DNA of 64,000 nucleotides. Origin: CBDCUF01 sp965222525. GTDB taxonomy: Bacteria > Pseudomonadota > Alphaproteobacteria > Rickettsiales > UBA8987. Below are positions 31,609 to 39,748 of the stretch, piece by piece. The stretch covers positions 2,046,001 through 2,110,000 of the forward strand of contig OZ244955.1 of assembly GCA_965222525.1 (NCBI GenBank), written 5' to 3'. How positions within the stretch are numbered: the stretch's first letter is position 1; every line of letters begins with the position of its first letter. The notes below the pieces were generated by a model. It worked only from the letters and a program-made list of their open reading frames with translations, was not told the DNA's origin and ran no database searches. A program made the translations under genes and the position numbers.

Positions 31609-33083
31609 ATATTATTCCCAAATTCCTGAGAAAAGAAAAGCCGAAACGTACTCACCCACGCATGTATAGAAAATATGCCGCTGCTAAAATAGATAATCTG
31701 ACTGCTGGCTGGGGAGTATCGGTTAGTTCTGCTGATGCAATTTTGAGATCTGATCTAAAATCGTTACGTGCGCGATCACGCATACTTTCTGAAAATGACC
31801 CATATTTTAAAAATTTCCTGCGTAAATGTAGGGTAAATGTTATTGGTAATTCAGGAATTGTATTACAGAACCGTGCCGTTGAAAATGTCACCAAAGATGG
31901 TGAGACTATACTTGATGATAATGCCAACCGGATTATTGAGGATGCCTGGAATCAGTGGTGTAAGAAAAAGAACTGCACTGTAAATGGTAAACTTTCTTTT
32001 ATCGATGTTCAGCAGTTATTTATCGAATCTGTTGCCAAGGATGGTGAAGTATTAATCCGTAAGGTAAAAGGCTCTCACAATGAGTTTGGCTTTGCACTAC
32101 AACTGATTGAAGCTGATCATTTAAGCGAAAATCATAATGAAGATTTACCGAATGGCAATATTGTGCGGATGGGCATTGAGATCAATAAATGGAACCGTCC
32201 AGTTGCATATTATATTCATGAGCGTCATCCGGGAGAGCATGCATTAGGTTCACGTAAAAAAGACGAAGTCATTCGTATTCCGGCAGAAGAAATTATCCAT
32301 GCATATATACCTGAGCGAATATCGCAAAGTCGTGGTGTGCCCTGGGCGCATGCTGCGATGACCCGGTCTAATATGTTAAATGGTTATCAGGAGGCAGAGT
32401 TGGTTGCTGCCAGGATTGGTGCATCGAAGATGGGATTTTTTGTATCTCCTGATGGTGAGGCATATGTAGGTCAGGATCAGGAAGATAATGGTGATATTAT
32501 AACTGAGGCTGATCCCGGTACATTTGAGCAATTACCGGAGGGAGTGGATTTTAGGGAGTTCAGCCCTGATCATCCGACAAGTGCATTTGAACCATTTGTT
32601 AAATCTATTCTGCGCGGTATGTCTGCCGGGATGGGCGTTTCATATAATAGTCTGGCTAATGATCTGGAGGGGGTGAATTTTTCATCTCTTCGGCAGGGGA
32701 ATATTGAGGAGAGAGATTTATGGAAAATCCTGCAACGCTGGACGATAGAGAATCTTCATGAGCAGATATTTGAGGATTGGTTATTGATGTCTATCACCAC
32801 TGGAAAAATTAGTCTTCCGGTGAGCAAGTTTGAGAAGTTTAATAAACCTATATGGCGGCCACGCGGTTGGATGTGGGTTGATCCGGTTAAAGAAGTCAGA
32901 TCCAATCGCGATGCCATAGATGGTGGCCTGAAATCGGCTCAGGATGTGGCCAGTGAGCAAGGGATGGATATTGAAGATGTATATATCCAGCTTGCAGTAG
33001 AAAAGAAACTTCGTGAGAAGTACGGAGTTTCCTTGATGGATGAAATTGTAGAAGAAGCAAATGATGAAGAAGAGGAAGAATAA
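31605..33083 (+). CDS. portal protein (lambda gpB family)
   Basis: 492 residues. Typical motifs are AAKIDNLTAGWGVS...ILRSDLKSLRARSRILSENDPYFKNFLRKCRVNVIG near the N-terminus, DGEVLIRKVKG, and GMSAGMGVSYNSLANDLEGVNFSSLRQGNIEERD near residue 350-385. It forms the dodecameric ring for DNA entry and exit. Overlaps the previous gene by 4 bases and the protease-capsid gene by 23. Confidence 0.93.
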   Translation: MNIIPKFLRKEKPKRTHPRMYRKYAAAKIDNLTAGWGVSVSSADAILRSDLKSLRARSRILSENDPYFKNFLRKCRVNVIGNSGIVLQNRAVENVTKDGETILDDNANRIIEDAWNQWCKKKNCTVNGKLSFIDVQQLFIESVAKDGEVLIRKVKGSHNEFGFALQLIEADHLSENHNEDLPNGNIVRMGIEINKWNRPVAYYIHERHPGEHALGSRKKDEVIRIPAEEIIHAYIPERISQSRGVPWAHAAMTRSNMLNGYQEAELVAARIGASKMGFFVSPDGEAYVGQDQEDNGDIITEADPGTFEQLPEGVDFREFSPDHPTSAFEPFVKSILRGMSAGMGVSYNSLANDLEGVNFSSLRQGNIEERDLWKILQRWTIENLHEQIFEDWLLMSITTGKISLPVSKFEKFNKPIWRPRGWMWVDPVKEVRSNRDAIDGGLKSAQDVASEQGMDIEDVYIQLAVEKKLREKYGVSLMDEIVEEANDEEEEE

Positions 33084-34917
33084 ACCGGTTGTTTCAGGAC
33101 TAATGCACCGTATGGCGCAGCTGAAAAATCCTGATTCTGAAAACCGTACTATAGAATTATCATTTTCCAGCGAGGATCCTTATGAGAGGTTTTTCGGAAT
33201 AGAGATTCTCGATCATGGAGAAAAAAGTGTGCGTTCAGACTGGGTTGCATCCGGGCGCGCACCGTTATTAGCTGATCATAATCCAGATGATGTGATTGGT
33301 GTTGTTGAAAAAGCTTTTATTGGTACAGACCTGGTGGGTCGGGCTGTGGTACGTTTTGGGAAGAGCGTGCGTGCTGAGGAGTTTTTTCAGGATGTGAAGG
33401 ATGGTATCCGCCAGAATATCTCGGTTGGGTACAGGATTCACAAGATGGTTATGGAGGAGAAATCAGAAGATGAGCCGGATATATTCCGGGTTATTGACTG
33501 GGAGCCTCTGGAAGTTTCTCTGGTATCTATACCGGCAGATCAATCGGTGGGAATCGGTAGATCTCAAATTGGTGAGGAAAGAGAAATTGAAATTGTTAAT
33601 ACAACTATGGAGAAAACTACAATGGAAAAAGAAGTAAAACAGCCCGATCCAGCACCAAAACCGGAAGTGGATATGGCAAAAGTTCGCCTAGAGGTGACTA
33701 ATGATGAGCGCAAGCGCGTCACAGAAATCATGGCTCTGGGTAGCAAACATAATATGATGGAAGCTGCTAATGAGTATGTTAATGATGGCAAGAATATTGG
33801 TGAGTTCCGCTCATATATTCTGGATAATTTGGATAAGAAACCAGCTATTCAGACTAGTAATGCCAGTCAGGAGCTAGGCCTTTCTGAAAAAGAAAAACAG
33901 AAATTCAATTTTACCAAGGCAGTATTAGCTGCTGCTGATGGCGATTGGTCAGATGCCGGATTTGAAATGGAGGTATGTGAAGCTGCCAGAAAGGCTCATT
34001 CTCACCGCAAGTTTGAAGGACAGCTGGTAGTTCCGATAGATATTCTGACTACTGGAAAATATCACGAGCGGGCAATGACAGTTGGTACAGATGCACAAGG
34101 TGGTTATTTAAAAGGAACCGAGCATATGGCATCATCTTTTATAGATCTGCTGCGTAATAAACTGCTGGTACTCAGGCTTGGTGCCAGGGTAATGAGCGGA
34201 TTGGTTGGTGATTTATCTATCCCCAAACAAACCGCTGGTGGTAATGCATTCTGGGTGGATGAAGGTGTTGATGTTACTGAATCTACACCCGGTACTGGTC
34301 AGGTTACTCTTGCCCCGAAAACTGTTGGTGCAACAGTAGATCTCAGCCGCAAATTATTACTGCAATCTTCTCCGGATGCACAAGGTCTGGTTGAGGAATC
34401 ACTTTCTATCGATTTGGCGACAGAGATTGATCTGGCAGTGCTAAAAGGCAGCGGTACAGCTGGCCAGCCTACAGGTCTCAAGAATACTACCGGGGTTGGT
34501 TCTGTGACTATAGCTGCGGGTGCGCCGACATATGCCAATATGGTAGAGCTGGAGACTGATGTTGCTACCAGCAATGCTGATGTTGGCTCTCTGGCATATT
34601 TGATGAATGCTAATAGTCGTGAGAAGCTGAAAACCACAGAGAAAGCAGCCAATACTGCCCAGTTCATCTGGGAGAATGGCCAGACTCCGGGTGAAGGTAT
34701 TGTTAATGGCTACAGGGCTGCGGTTACTCAGCAGCTTGCCAATGATGAATATTACTTTGGCAACTGGGCGGATGTGATTGTTGGTGAGTGGGGAGTTCTT
34801 GATCTGCGGGTAGATACTGTAACTCTCGGCAGGGCTGGTGGTATCAGAATCAACGCCCATCAGGATGTTGATGTTGCGATCCGTCATCCTGAGAGCTTTT
34901 CTGTAGCTGGAATATAG
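33061..34917 (+). CDS. prohead protease-major capsid fusion (HK97 type)
   Basis: 618 residues. Residues 1 to about 170 are an S78-like prohead protease (FFGIEILDHGEKSVRSDWV, LLADHNPDDVIGVV with the His, NISVGYRI and LEVSLVSIPADQSVGIG with the Ser). A linker rich in Met/Glu/Lys follows (scaffold/delta region). From about 270 comes the HK97 capsid fold (AMTVGTDAQGGYLKGTEHMASSFIDLLRNKLLVLRLGARVM; GLKNTTGVGSVT; LRVDTVTLGRAGGIRINAHQDVDVAIRHPESF). Its last 85 bases are duplicated at 36.44 kb. It is unrelated in detail to the GTA-like capsid at 5.2 kb. Confidence 0.93.
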   Translation: MMKKRKNKPVVSGLMHRMAQLKNPDSENRTIELSFSSEDPYERFFGIEILDHGEKSVRSDWVASGRAPLLADHNPDDVIGVVEKAFIGTDLVGRAVVRFGKSVRAEEFFQDVKDGIRQNISVGYRIHKMVMEEKSEDEPDIFRVIDWEPLEVSLVSIPADQSVGIGRSQIGEEREIEIVNTTMEKTTMEKEVKQPDPAPKPEVDMAKVRLEVTNDERKRVTEIMALGSKHNMMEAANEYVNDGKNIGEFRSYILDNLDKKPAIQTSNASQELGLSEKEKQKFNFTKAVLAAADGDWSDAGFEMEVCEAARKAHSHRKFEGQLVVPIDILTTGKYHERAMTVGTDAQGGYLKGTEHMASSFIDLLRNKLLVLRLGARVMSGLVGDLSIPKQTAGGNAFWVDEGVDVTESTPGTGQVTLAPKTVGATVDLSRKLLLQSSPDAQGLVEESLSIDLATEIDLAVLKGSGTAGQPTGLKNTTGVGSVTIAAGAPTYANMVELETDVATSNADVGSLAYLMNANSREKLKTTEKAANTAQFIWENGQTPGEGIVNGYRAAVTQQLANDEYYFGNWADVIVGEWGVLDLRVDTVTLGRAGGIRINAHQDVDVAIRHPESFSVAGI

Positions 34918-34926
34918 GAGGTGCAT

Positions 34927-35223
34927 ATGTTGGAAAAACTAACGGTGCATATTTTGCGCAGCTGTATGATTGACGGTAAATCTGTGGAGGTTGGCAAGAA
35001 GGCTGAGCTGCCGAAAAAGGTGGCTCAGGATCTGGTTAATATGGGTAAGGCCGAGATTATTGGTGATGAGGTGGTAGAATCTCAGGAGGAACCTGCCGAC
35101 CCAAAATCCGAAGATACAGAAGAAGAAAAGCCCGATACCAAAAAAGCTGGGTTAAAAACGGCACTAACTGGCACCAAACCCACCGGCAATGGTAAAAAAG
35201 CTGAGAAAATGGGTGGTGGTTAG
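34927..35223 (+). CDS. small phage head gene, copy 1
   Basis: 98 residues from ATG 34927, immediately after TAGGAGGTGCAT, an excellent ribosome site. The N-terminal 45 residues (KLTVHILRSCMIDGKSVEVGKKAELPKKVAQDLVNMGKA) are a compact beta fold as in short proteins following phage capsid genes. The second half is an acidic/basic low-complexity tail. It is duplicated at 36539. The stop codons of this and the opposite-strand cargo gene overlap by four bases. Confidence 0.75.
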   Translation: MLEKLTVHILRSCMIDGKSVEVGKKAELPKKVAQDLVNMGKAEIIGDEVVESQEEPADPKSEDTEEEKPDTKKAGLKTALTGTKPTGNGKKAEKMGGG

Positions 35224-36068
35224 CCCTGTTGCATTTGTTTAGAGCGTACTTCTTCAAACGGCTTTAGTAGTTTTTCTAAATTTTGGTGCTGTTCTAAAGT
35301 TTTTCTAACTGAACTATTGATATTTTCTTGAATATCAGTAGCGCTATTAGCAGCATTGTCAACAAAAGTAGTCCTCACTTCTTTTCCTTTTAAGTGATGA
35401 GATATTGCCTCAGCAAATGTGCGTTCATCATGATTTTTAATAGACTCCAATGCAGAAGCCTTTGTGCTTTCAATATCACTAAGTATATTAGTAACCCTGT
35501 TATCTGACATTGATATAGCTGTTTCTGTCTTTTCTATTACATTCTTCATGGATAAGTCTTTAAGGCCAGACAAACGGGCAATATCTTTTTTAGTCACTTG
35601 GGTATATTCTTTGTTTCCCTTCTCAGATGCTTGAAACTTTAATATTACCTCAAGAGCCTTATACGATGCATTTGTACCGATTATTTTTTCATCTCTCATG
35701 GATTGAAGATTTTCTATTAGACCATTAGCGTCAACATCAGTAGTCTTAATATTAATGCTGTTTTGCTCTTTAATCTTTTCTTGCCAAGATTTATGATCAT
35801 TTAGGAATTTTTCAACCTTTTTAGATAATATTATTTTATCATTAGGAAATGCATTTTGTACATTTCCTATATCAGCATAAACTTCTTTCTTTACATAGTT
35901 TACACCTATAAGTCTTTTTTCTTCATCTGCGCTTGATGTTATTTGCTTATCAAGTTTATCCAGAATTTCCTTAGATTCTTCTTTACGAAAGGCAATTGCT
36001 GTATAGCCATCTTGACTTACATTGCTATTATCTTTCTCCAGTCTTGTATTCCAGACTCTTTGTGCCAT
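35220..36068 (-). CDS. unknown cargo protein A, Pho-box controlled (prophage)
   Basis: 282 residues, mainly long helices (KEESKEILDKLDKQI; ILSKKVEKFLNDHKSWQEKIKEQ; NRVTNILSDIESTKASALESIKNHDERTFAEAISHHLKGK; TLEQHQNLEKLLKPFEEVRSKQ). No signal peptide or known domain. Lys/Glu/Asn-rich and AT-rich compared with phage genes. It is inserted opposite to the head genes between two copies of the duplicated small gene, behind a Pho-type promoter. It could be a secreted effector, an antitoxin-like or exclusion protein; sequence alone does not decide. Confidence 0.65.
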   Translation of the reverse strand: MAQRVWNTRLEKDNSNVSQDGYTAIAFRKEESKEILDKLDKQITSSADEEKRLIGVNYVKKEVYADIGNVQNAFPNDKIILSKKVEKFLNDHKSWQEKIKEQNSINIKTTDVDANGLIENLQSMRDEKIIGTNASYKALEVILKFQASEKGNKEYTQVTKKDIARLSGLKDLSMKNVIEKTETAISMSDNRVTNILSDIESTKASALESIKNHDERTFAEAISHHLKGKEVRTTFVDNAANSATDIQENINSSVRKTLEQHQNLEKLLKPFEEVRSKQMQQG

Positions 36069-36171
36069 TGTTCTTCTCTCTGTTTAAGTGTCATATGCCG
36101 GTATGGTTTTCAGCATATAACGGGTTAGGAATGCTCCCTAAAATAAAGAGCTCATCTCATCTATGGCAAAC

Positions 36172-36205
36172 ACTATACCAGAGAAATGTTAAACTTTTAT
36201 TACAC
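36172..36205 (-). promoter_or_regulatory. Pho box and -10 for cargo gene A
   Basis: Minus strand GTGTAATAAAAGTTTAAC (36205-36188), 10 bases, then TATAGT (36177-36172). The 28 bases ATTTCTCTGGTATAGTGTTTGCC are almost identical to the copy at 26.48 kb. The first half-site is one base weaker (TGTAATA) than in the others. Confidence 0.7.
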
Positions 36206-36538
36206 TGCTCAAATTATTTTCAAAAAAATGCATATTTTTTAGAGTAGATTTTAATAATCTCTATATATCAATGGGTTGTTGGATTAAGTTTTTATCAATT
36301 TTTTTGATATTTTTTGCCTTCAAACCTGTTTTTGCCTAAAAACACTCCAAATTCACCCTCAAATTAGCCTAATTCTTGTTACTCCCGGTTGGAAATAGTG
36401 GCGGTATAATAGCTCTATATTAATGCTAATCCACAGGGTTTTAGGGCTGGTGGTATCAGGATCAACGCCCATCAGGATGTTGATGTGGCGATTCGTCACC
36501 CTGAGAGCTTTTCTGTAGGTGGAATATAGGAGGTGCAT

Positions 36539-36832
36539 ATGTCAGAAAAACTAACGGTGCATATTTTGCGCAGTTGTATGATTGACGGAAAATCTGTGGA
36601 GGTTGGCAAGAAGGCCGAGCTGCCGAAGAAGGTAGCTCAGGATCTGGTTAATATGGGTAAGGCTGAAATCATTGGTGATGAACCGGAACCTGAGGAGGAA
36701 CCTACCGACCCAAAATCCGAAGATACAGAAGAAGAAAAGCCCGATATCAAGAAAGCTGGGTTAAAAACGGCACTTACTGGCATCAAACCCACCGGCAATG
36801 GTAAAAAAGCTGAGAAGGCAGGTGATGGTTGA
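36539..36832 (+). CDS. small phage head gene, copy 2
   Basis: 97 residues from ATG 36539, with the same TAGGAGGTGCAT ribosome site. Nearly identical to copy 1 in the first 45 residues (one change at residue 2), with a few changes and one codon less in the tail. It is preceded by the duplicated 3' fragment of the capsid gene, not a complete capsid gene. Both copies are open, so either may supply the function. Confidence 0.75.
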   Translation: MSEKLTVHILRSCMIDGKSVEVGKKAELPKKVAQDLVNMGKAEIIGDEPEPEEEPTDPKSEDTEEEKPDIKKAGLKTALTGIKPTGNGKKAEKAGDG

Positions 36833-36838
36833 ATGTGA

Positions 36839-37747
36839 TTAAATGCTTAATTCACCACTATCTTTTGATGGTTTATTGAGCTTTGAAAGATTTGAGGCTT
36901 GCTTATCTAGTTCCTTATCGGATGGGCAATATGAAGGATTGACATGTAATGCTAATCCAGCTTTTGCGAATGCAGCATCTTTTATAGAACCTTTTTCATG
37001 CCCTCCAATGGCAATTGCCATAGCCGCAGAATATAATATGCTAGGCGTTTTGTTACTCGGAATTTTTAAGAACTTTAAACCAAATTTATTATCTTGAATA
37101 TGCCTTGCTTCTAGTCTCCTGTTATCTTTTCCTTCCAACTCTTTATCTTGGCTGTTAATTAGAGACACCGCTCCTTTAGCTAAATCTTCTAATCGCTCTG
37201 TACTTGCTTTAGGGTGTTTTACTTCAAGAATAAATTCATTTACTTCATTAAAATTTAGGTCTTTATTATACTGTGGTTTTGTAACACCAACTACGCTACG
37301 TGTCATGTTGTTATTGATTCCCATAGAATTAGCTGCATAGGGTGTTATTTTTTCCATAGTTTCGCTTATCTCTTTGAACTCAGCTTGAGGAATATCAACT
37401 ATCTTTTTAATAGCTGATAAAGGGACTTTTATAGATTCTTTATCAGGATGTTTTTCATCAAAGTGACTATTCTGTTCACCTCCAACATCATATTGATTTA
37501 TAAACATATCAATAATCCCGCCATCACTGCTATGTAAGTGCCCAAAAGCGTATAGATGCTGCCTATCTCTTTCGCCTTGATCAGAAGAAAGGTAGTGAAG
37601 TCTAGCCCGTGTCTCTACTACATCTAACCTAGAACCAACGACCAGTATTGCATGCTCACCCTCAATACTGGAAGCTTCCAGATTAAACCATCCAACTCTT
37701 TCATGCAGAGTTTTTAGTAGTTTTGTGTTTTCTTTGTCTTCGTTCAT
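36839..37747 (-). CDS. unknown cargo protein B, Pho-box controlled (prophage)
   Basis: 302 residues. N-terminus (LLKTLHERVGWFNLEASSIEGEHAILVVGSRLDVVETRARLHYL, then HLYAFGHLHSSDGGIIDMFINQYDVGGEQNSHFDE) looks like a mixed alpha/beta domain. The second half (NEVNEFILEVKHPKASTERLEDLAKGAVSLI; LYSAAMAIAIGGHEKGSIKDAAFAKAGLALHVNPSYCPSDKE) is helical. No family recognised and no visible similarity to cargo protein A, although both sit at the same site of the tandem duplication. Own Pho-type promoter, opposite to the head genes. Confidence 0.65.
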   Translation of the reverse strand: MNEDKENTKLLKTLHERVGWFNLEASSIEGEHAILVVGSRLDVVETRARLHYLSSDQGERDRQHLYAFGHLHSSDGGIIDMFINQYDVGGEQNSHFDEKHPDKESIKVPLSAIKKIVDIPQAEFKEISETMEKITPYAANSMGINNNMTRSVVGVTKPQYNKDLNFNEVNEFILEVKHPKASTERLEDLAKGAVSLINSQDKELEGKDNRRLEARHIQDNKFGLKFLKIPSNKTPSILYSAAMAIAIGGHEKGSIKDAAFAKAGLALHVNPSYCPSDKELDKQASNLSKLNKPSKDSGELSI

Positions 37748-37779
37748 TGTTGTACTTAGCTATTACTTTAGGTGCTTAG

Positions 37780-37813
37780 TTTATAACACAGTTATGTTAA
37801 ACTTTTATGACAG
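37780..37813 (-). promoter_or_regulatory. Pho box and -10 for cargo gene B
   Basis: Minus strand CTGTCATAAAAGTTTAAC (37813-37796, 15 of 18 matches, first 11 perfect), 10 bases, then TATAAA (37785-37780) with an extended TG. The core between box and -10 differs from the copies at 26.48 and 36.18 kb while the box itself is conserved. Confidence 0.78.
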
Positions 37814-38050
37814 TGCTTAAATTATTTTCAAAAAAAATGTATATTTTTCGGGATGAATTTTAATAATCTTTATATATCAATAGGTTGCTGGACTAAATTT
37901 TCCACATTTTTTTGATATTTTTTGCTCTTAAAACCATTTTTTGCCAAAATCATCCCAAATTCCCCTCAAATTAGCCTAATTCTTGTTACTCCCGGCTGGG
38001 AATAGTGGCGGTATAATAGCTCTATATTAATGCAAATCCAAAGGGATTTT

Positions 38051-38374
38051 ATGCCATTTGCCGAAAATATCGTAGATTTCTTCGATGATCAGGATTTTGC
38101 TGTGGTTGCTACATATACCCCGCAGGTTGGTGTGGAAAAGCAAATTCTCGGCATTTTCGACAATGAATATTTGGCAGTTGCTGGTGGAATGGTGGATGTG
38201 AGTGGTGAAAATGCCCGGTTCACTTGTGCTTTTGCCGATATTTCGGACGTCAAATTCGGTGATAGTCTGAGTATCGATAGCATCGATTATAAAATTGTCG
38301 GCATCGAGCCGGATGGAACAGGAGTTACCACCTTGGTTTTAGAAGAAAACGACCACCAGATTATCGGAGATTGA
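38051..38374 (+). CDS. head-tail joining/stopper-like protein
   Basis: 107 residues from ATG 38051 (AAAGGGATTTT upstream; the ATG at 38030 lacks a ribosome site). Beta-rich with MPFAENIVDFFDDQDFAVVATYTP and the final IDYKIVGIEPDGTGVTTLVLEEND. This is the pattern of lambda gpFII-like/head-tail joining proteins. Two bases before the next gene. Confidence 0.75.
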   Translation: MPFAENIVDFFDDQDFAVVATYTPQVGVEKQILGIFDNEYLAVAGGMVDVSGENARFTCAFADISDVKFGDSLSIDSIDYKIVGIEPDGTGVTTLVLEENDHQIIGD

Positions 38375-38375
38375 T

Positions 38376-38813
38376 ATGGCACATGCCAGAACACAAATAA
38401 GACAACGGATTATCCAGACTCTAACTGGACTGCCGACCACTAAGAAGCGTGTGTTCGGTTCTAGGGTTTATCCGATGGATATTGATTCTTTGCCGGGAAT
38501 TGCCGTCTACACTCTCTCCGAGCAATCGGAACCTGCAACTATGAATAGCAGGTTAGTGCGGATGCTGGATGTTGCAGTCGAGATATATGCCAAACTAGCC
38601 GATGATATTGACGGACTCATTGACAAGATTGCAGTGGAGGTGGAATCAGCAATCGCTGCTGATACAGATATTCTGGATATGGTGAAGTGGATAAACCTTA
38701 CTGAGACAAAAATAGAAATTTCCGGCGATGGAGAAAAGCCGGTTGCTGTAGCAACTCTTACTTTCTCCGTGCGCTATGAAACTCTGGAGAATAACCCGCA
38801 AGATTTTGTGTAA
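38376..38813 (+). CDS. tail terminator-like protein (lambda gpU type)
   Basis: 145 residues. MAHARTQIRQRIIQTLTGLPTTKKRVFGSRVYPMDIDSLPGIAVYTLSEQ, then VRMLDVAVEIYAKLADDIDGLIDKIAVEVESAI. The order (helix, strand with YP, ELPGIAVY, V.I...D.LD.IA..VE) is that of gpU-like tail terminators. Position between head-tail joining and tail tube genes agrees. Confidence 0.8.
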   Translation: MAHARTQIRQRIIQTLTGLPTTKKRVFGSRVYPMDIDSLPGIAVYTLSEQSEPATMNSRLVRMLDVAVEIYAKLADDIDGLIDKIAVEVESAIAADTDILDMVKWINLTETKIEISGDGEKPVAVATLTFSVRYETLENNPQDFV

Positions 38814-38830
38814 CAATATAGGAGGAAGAT

Positions 38831-39229
38831 ATGGCAACACATGCTGGTAAGGAAGGACAGGTCAAGGTTGGCTCTGACCAGATTAAGGAAGTGAAGGAAT
38901 GGTCGATTGATGAAACTGCCGAGACGGTTGATAGCACTTCATTAGATAACGCTGGTTGGCGAACTCATAAACCTACGCTTAATTCATGGTCGGGATCGCT
39001 CAGTTTATTCTGGGATGAAACTGATACTAATGGTCAGGGTGCACTTACCATAGGTGCTGCCGTAGCAATTCTCAATTTCTATCCGGAAGGCGATGCCACC
39101 GGTGACAGATTTGCCTCCGGTTCTGCTACTATAACCGGAGTTTCTACCAGTGCAGCTGTTGATGGGATGGTGGAACAATCAATTTCATTTCAGGGCAATG
39201 GTGCATTGACCTGGTCTGATGTCGTTTAA
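38831..39229 (+). CDS. major tail tube protein
   Basis: 132 residues: GKEGQVKVGSDQIKEVKEWSIDETAETVDSTSLDNAGWRTHKPTLNSWSGSLSLFWDETD is the standard tail-tube beta barrel, with ASGSATITGVSTSAAVDGMVEQSISFQGNGAL as its second half. It is followed by the tail-assembly chaperone, as expected. A good AGGAGGAAGAT ribosome site predicts high expression. Confidence 0.88.
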   Translation: MATHAGKEGQVKVGSDQIKEVKEWSIDETAETVDSTSLDNAGWRTHKPTLNSWSGSLSLFWDETDTNGQGALTIGAAVAILNFYPEGDATGDRFASGSATITGVSTSAAVDGMVEQSISFQGNGALTWSDVV

Positions 39230-39239
39230 AGGAGGAAAT

Positions 39240-39596
39240 ATGTCAAGACTAATAGAAAAGGCCGTAAATCATTATAAGGATTTAACTTCTGAGCCTAGAA
39301 AAATCCTCGTTCCAGAGTGGAGTGAGGATGGAGAAGATCCGGTTGTTATATATGCTACCCCGCTAACTTTATCTGAACGCCAGAGATTACAACGTGATTC
39401 TCGTGATGATCTGGAACTTGCCTCACATATTCTGCTACTTAAAGCCAAGGATGCTAATGGTGAGCCTTATTTTAAACAGGAAGAAAGATTGCAGCTCATG
39501 AAAAGTGTGGATAGCTCCATAGTTGCTAAAATTGCTGCCCGGATTATTGGTACTGCCAGTGATGGTGAGAGAATTGAGGAATTTGAGGGAAACTAA
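39240..39596 (+). CDS. tail assembly chaperone gpG-like
   Basis: 118 residues from ATG 39240 (GGAGGAAAT upstream; the frame opens earlier at 39219 inside the tail tube stop). LIEKAVNHYKDLTSEPRKILVPEWSEDGEDPVVIYATPLTLSERQRLQRD is the typical N-terminal beta domain, followed by a helical part. The last sense codons are GAG GGA AAC before TAA, so the slippery heptamer GGGAAAC (39587-39593) directly precedes the stop. Confidence 0.85.
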   Translation: MSRLIEKAVNHYKDLTSEPRKILVPEWSEDGEDPVVIYATPLTLSERQRLQRDSRDDLELASHILLLKAKDANGEPYFKQEERLQLMKSVDSSIVAKIAARIIGTASDGERIEEFEGN

Positions 39597-39748
39597 AAAG
39601 CGATCCGGAAATGTTCATGATTTTTCGGGTCGGTAATCTCTTGAGCAAAACAGTATCAGAGGTGCTGGAAATGTCAGTAACAGAATTTATGGGATGGATA
39701 GCATATCTAAATATCATAGAGAAGAATCATGACCGGAGTAAGATTTGA
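39240..39748 (+). CDS. tail assembly chaperone gpGT-like, by -1 frameshift
   Basis: A -1 shift at GGGAAAC (39587-39593; G GGA AAC read as GGG AAA C) bypasses the TAA at 39594 and adds KLKSDPEMFMIFRVGNLL, then SKTVSEVLEMSVTEFMGWIAYL and the rest to TGA at 39746. The extension has the usual short T-domain pattern (TVxE.....s..EF..W..Y). In lambda GGGAAAG plays the same role. The tape measure starts at 39729, overlapping the end by 20 bases. Inferred from sequence; not shown experimentally. Confidence 0.8.

Larger units (their letters stand above)
34831..36442. repeat. 1.6-kb tandem duplication, unit 1
   Basis: From AGGGCTGGTGGTATCAG at the end of the capsid gene through the 99-residue gene, a cargo gene on the opposite strand and its promoter, to the segment with GCGGTATAATAGCTC. 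Unit 2 (36443-38050) repeats both flanks at an offset of about 1607-1615 bases with a few percent mismatches, but its cargo gene is different. Confidence 0.85.
36443..38050. repeat. 1.6-kb tandem duplication, unit 2
   Basis: Begins with a copy of the last 85 bases of the capsid gene (AGGGCTGGTGGTATCAGG...), then the second small gene, then a different cargo gene in the same place and orientation, then the shared promoter flank (TCAAATTAGCCTAATTCTTG; TATAAT at 38012-38017). It ends at the start of the next head gene. Confidence 0.85.
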
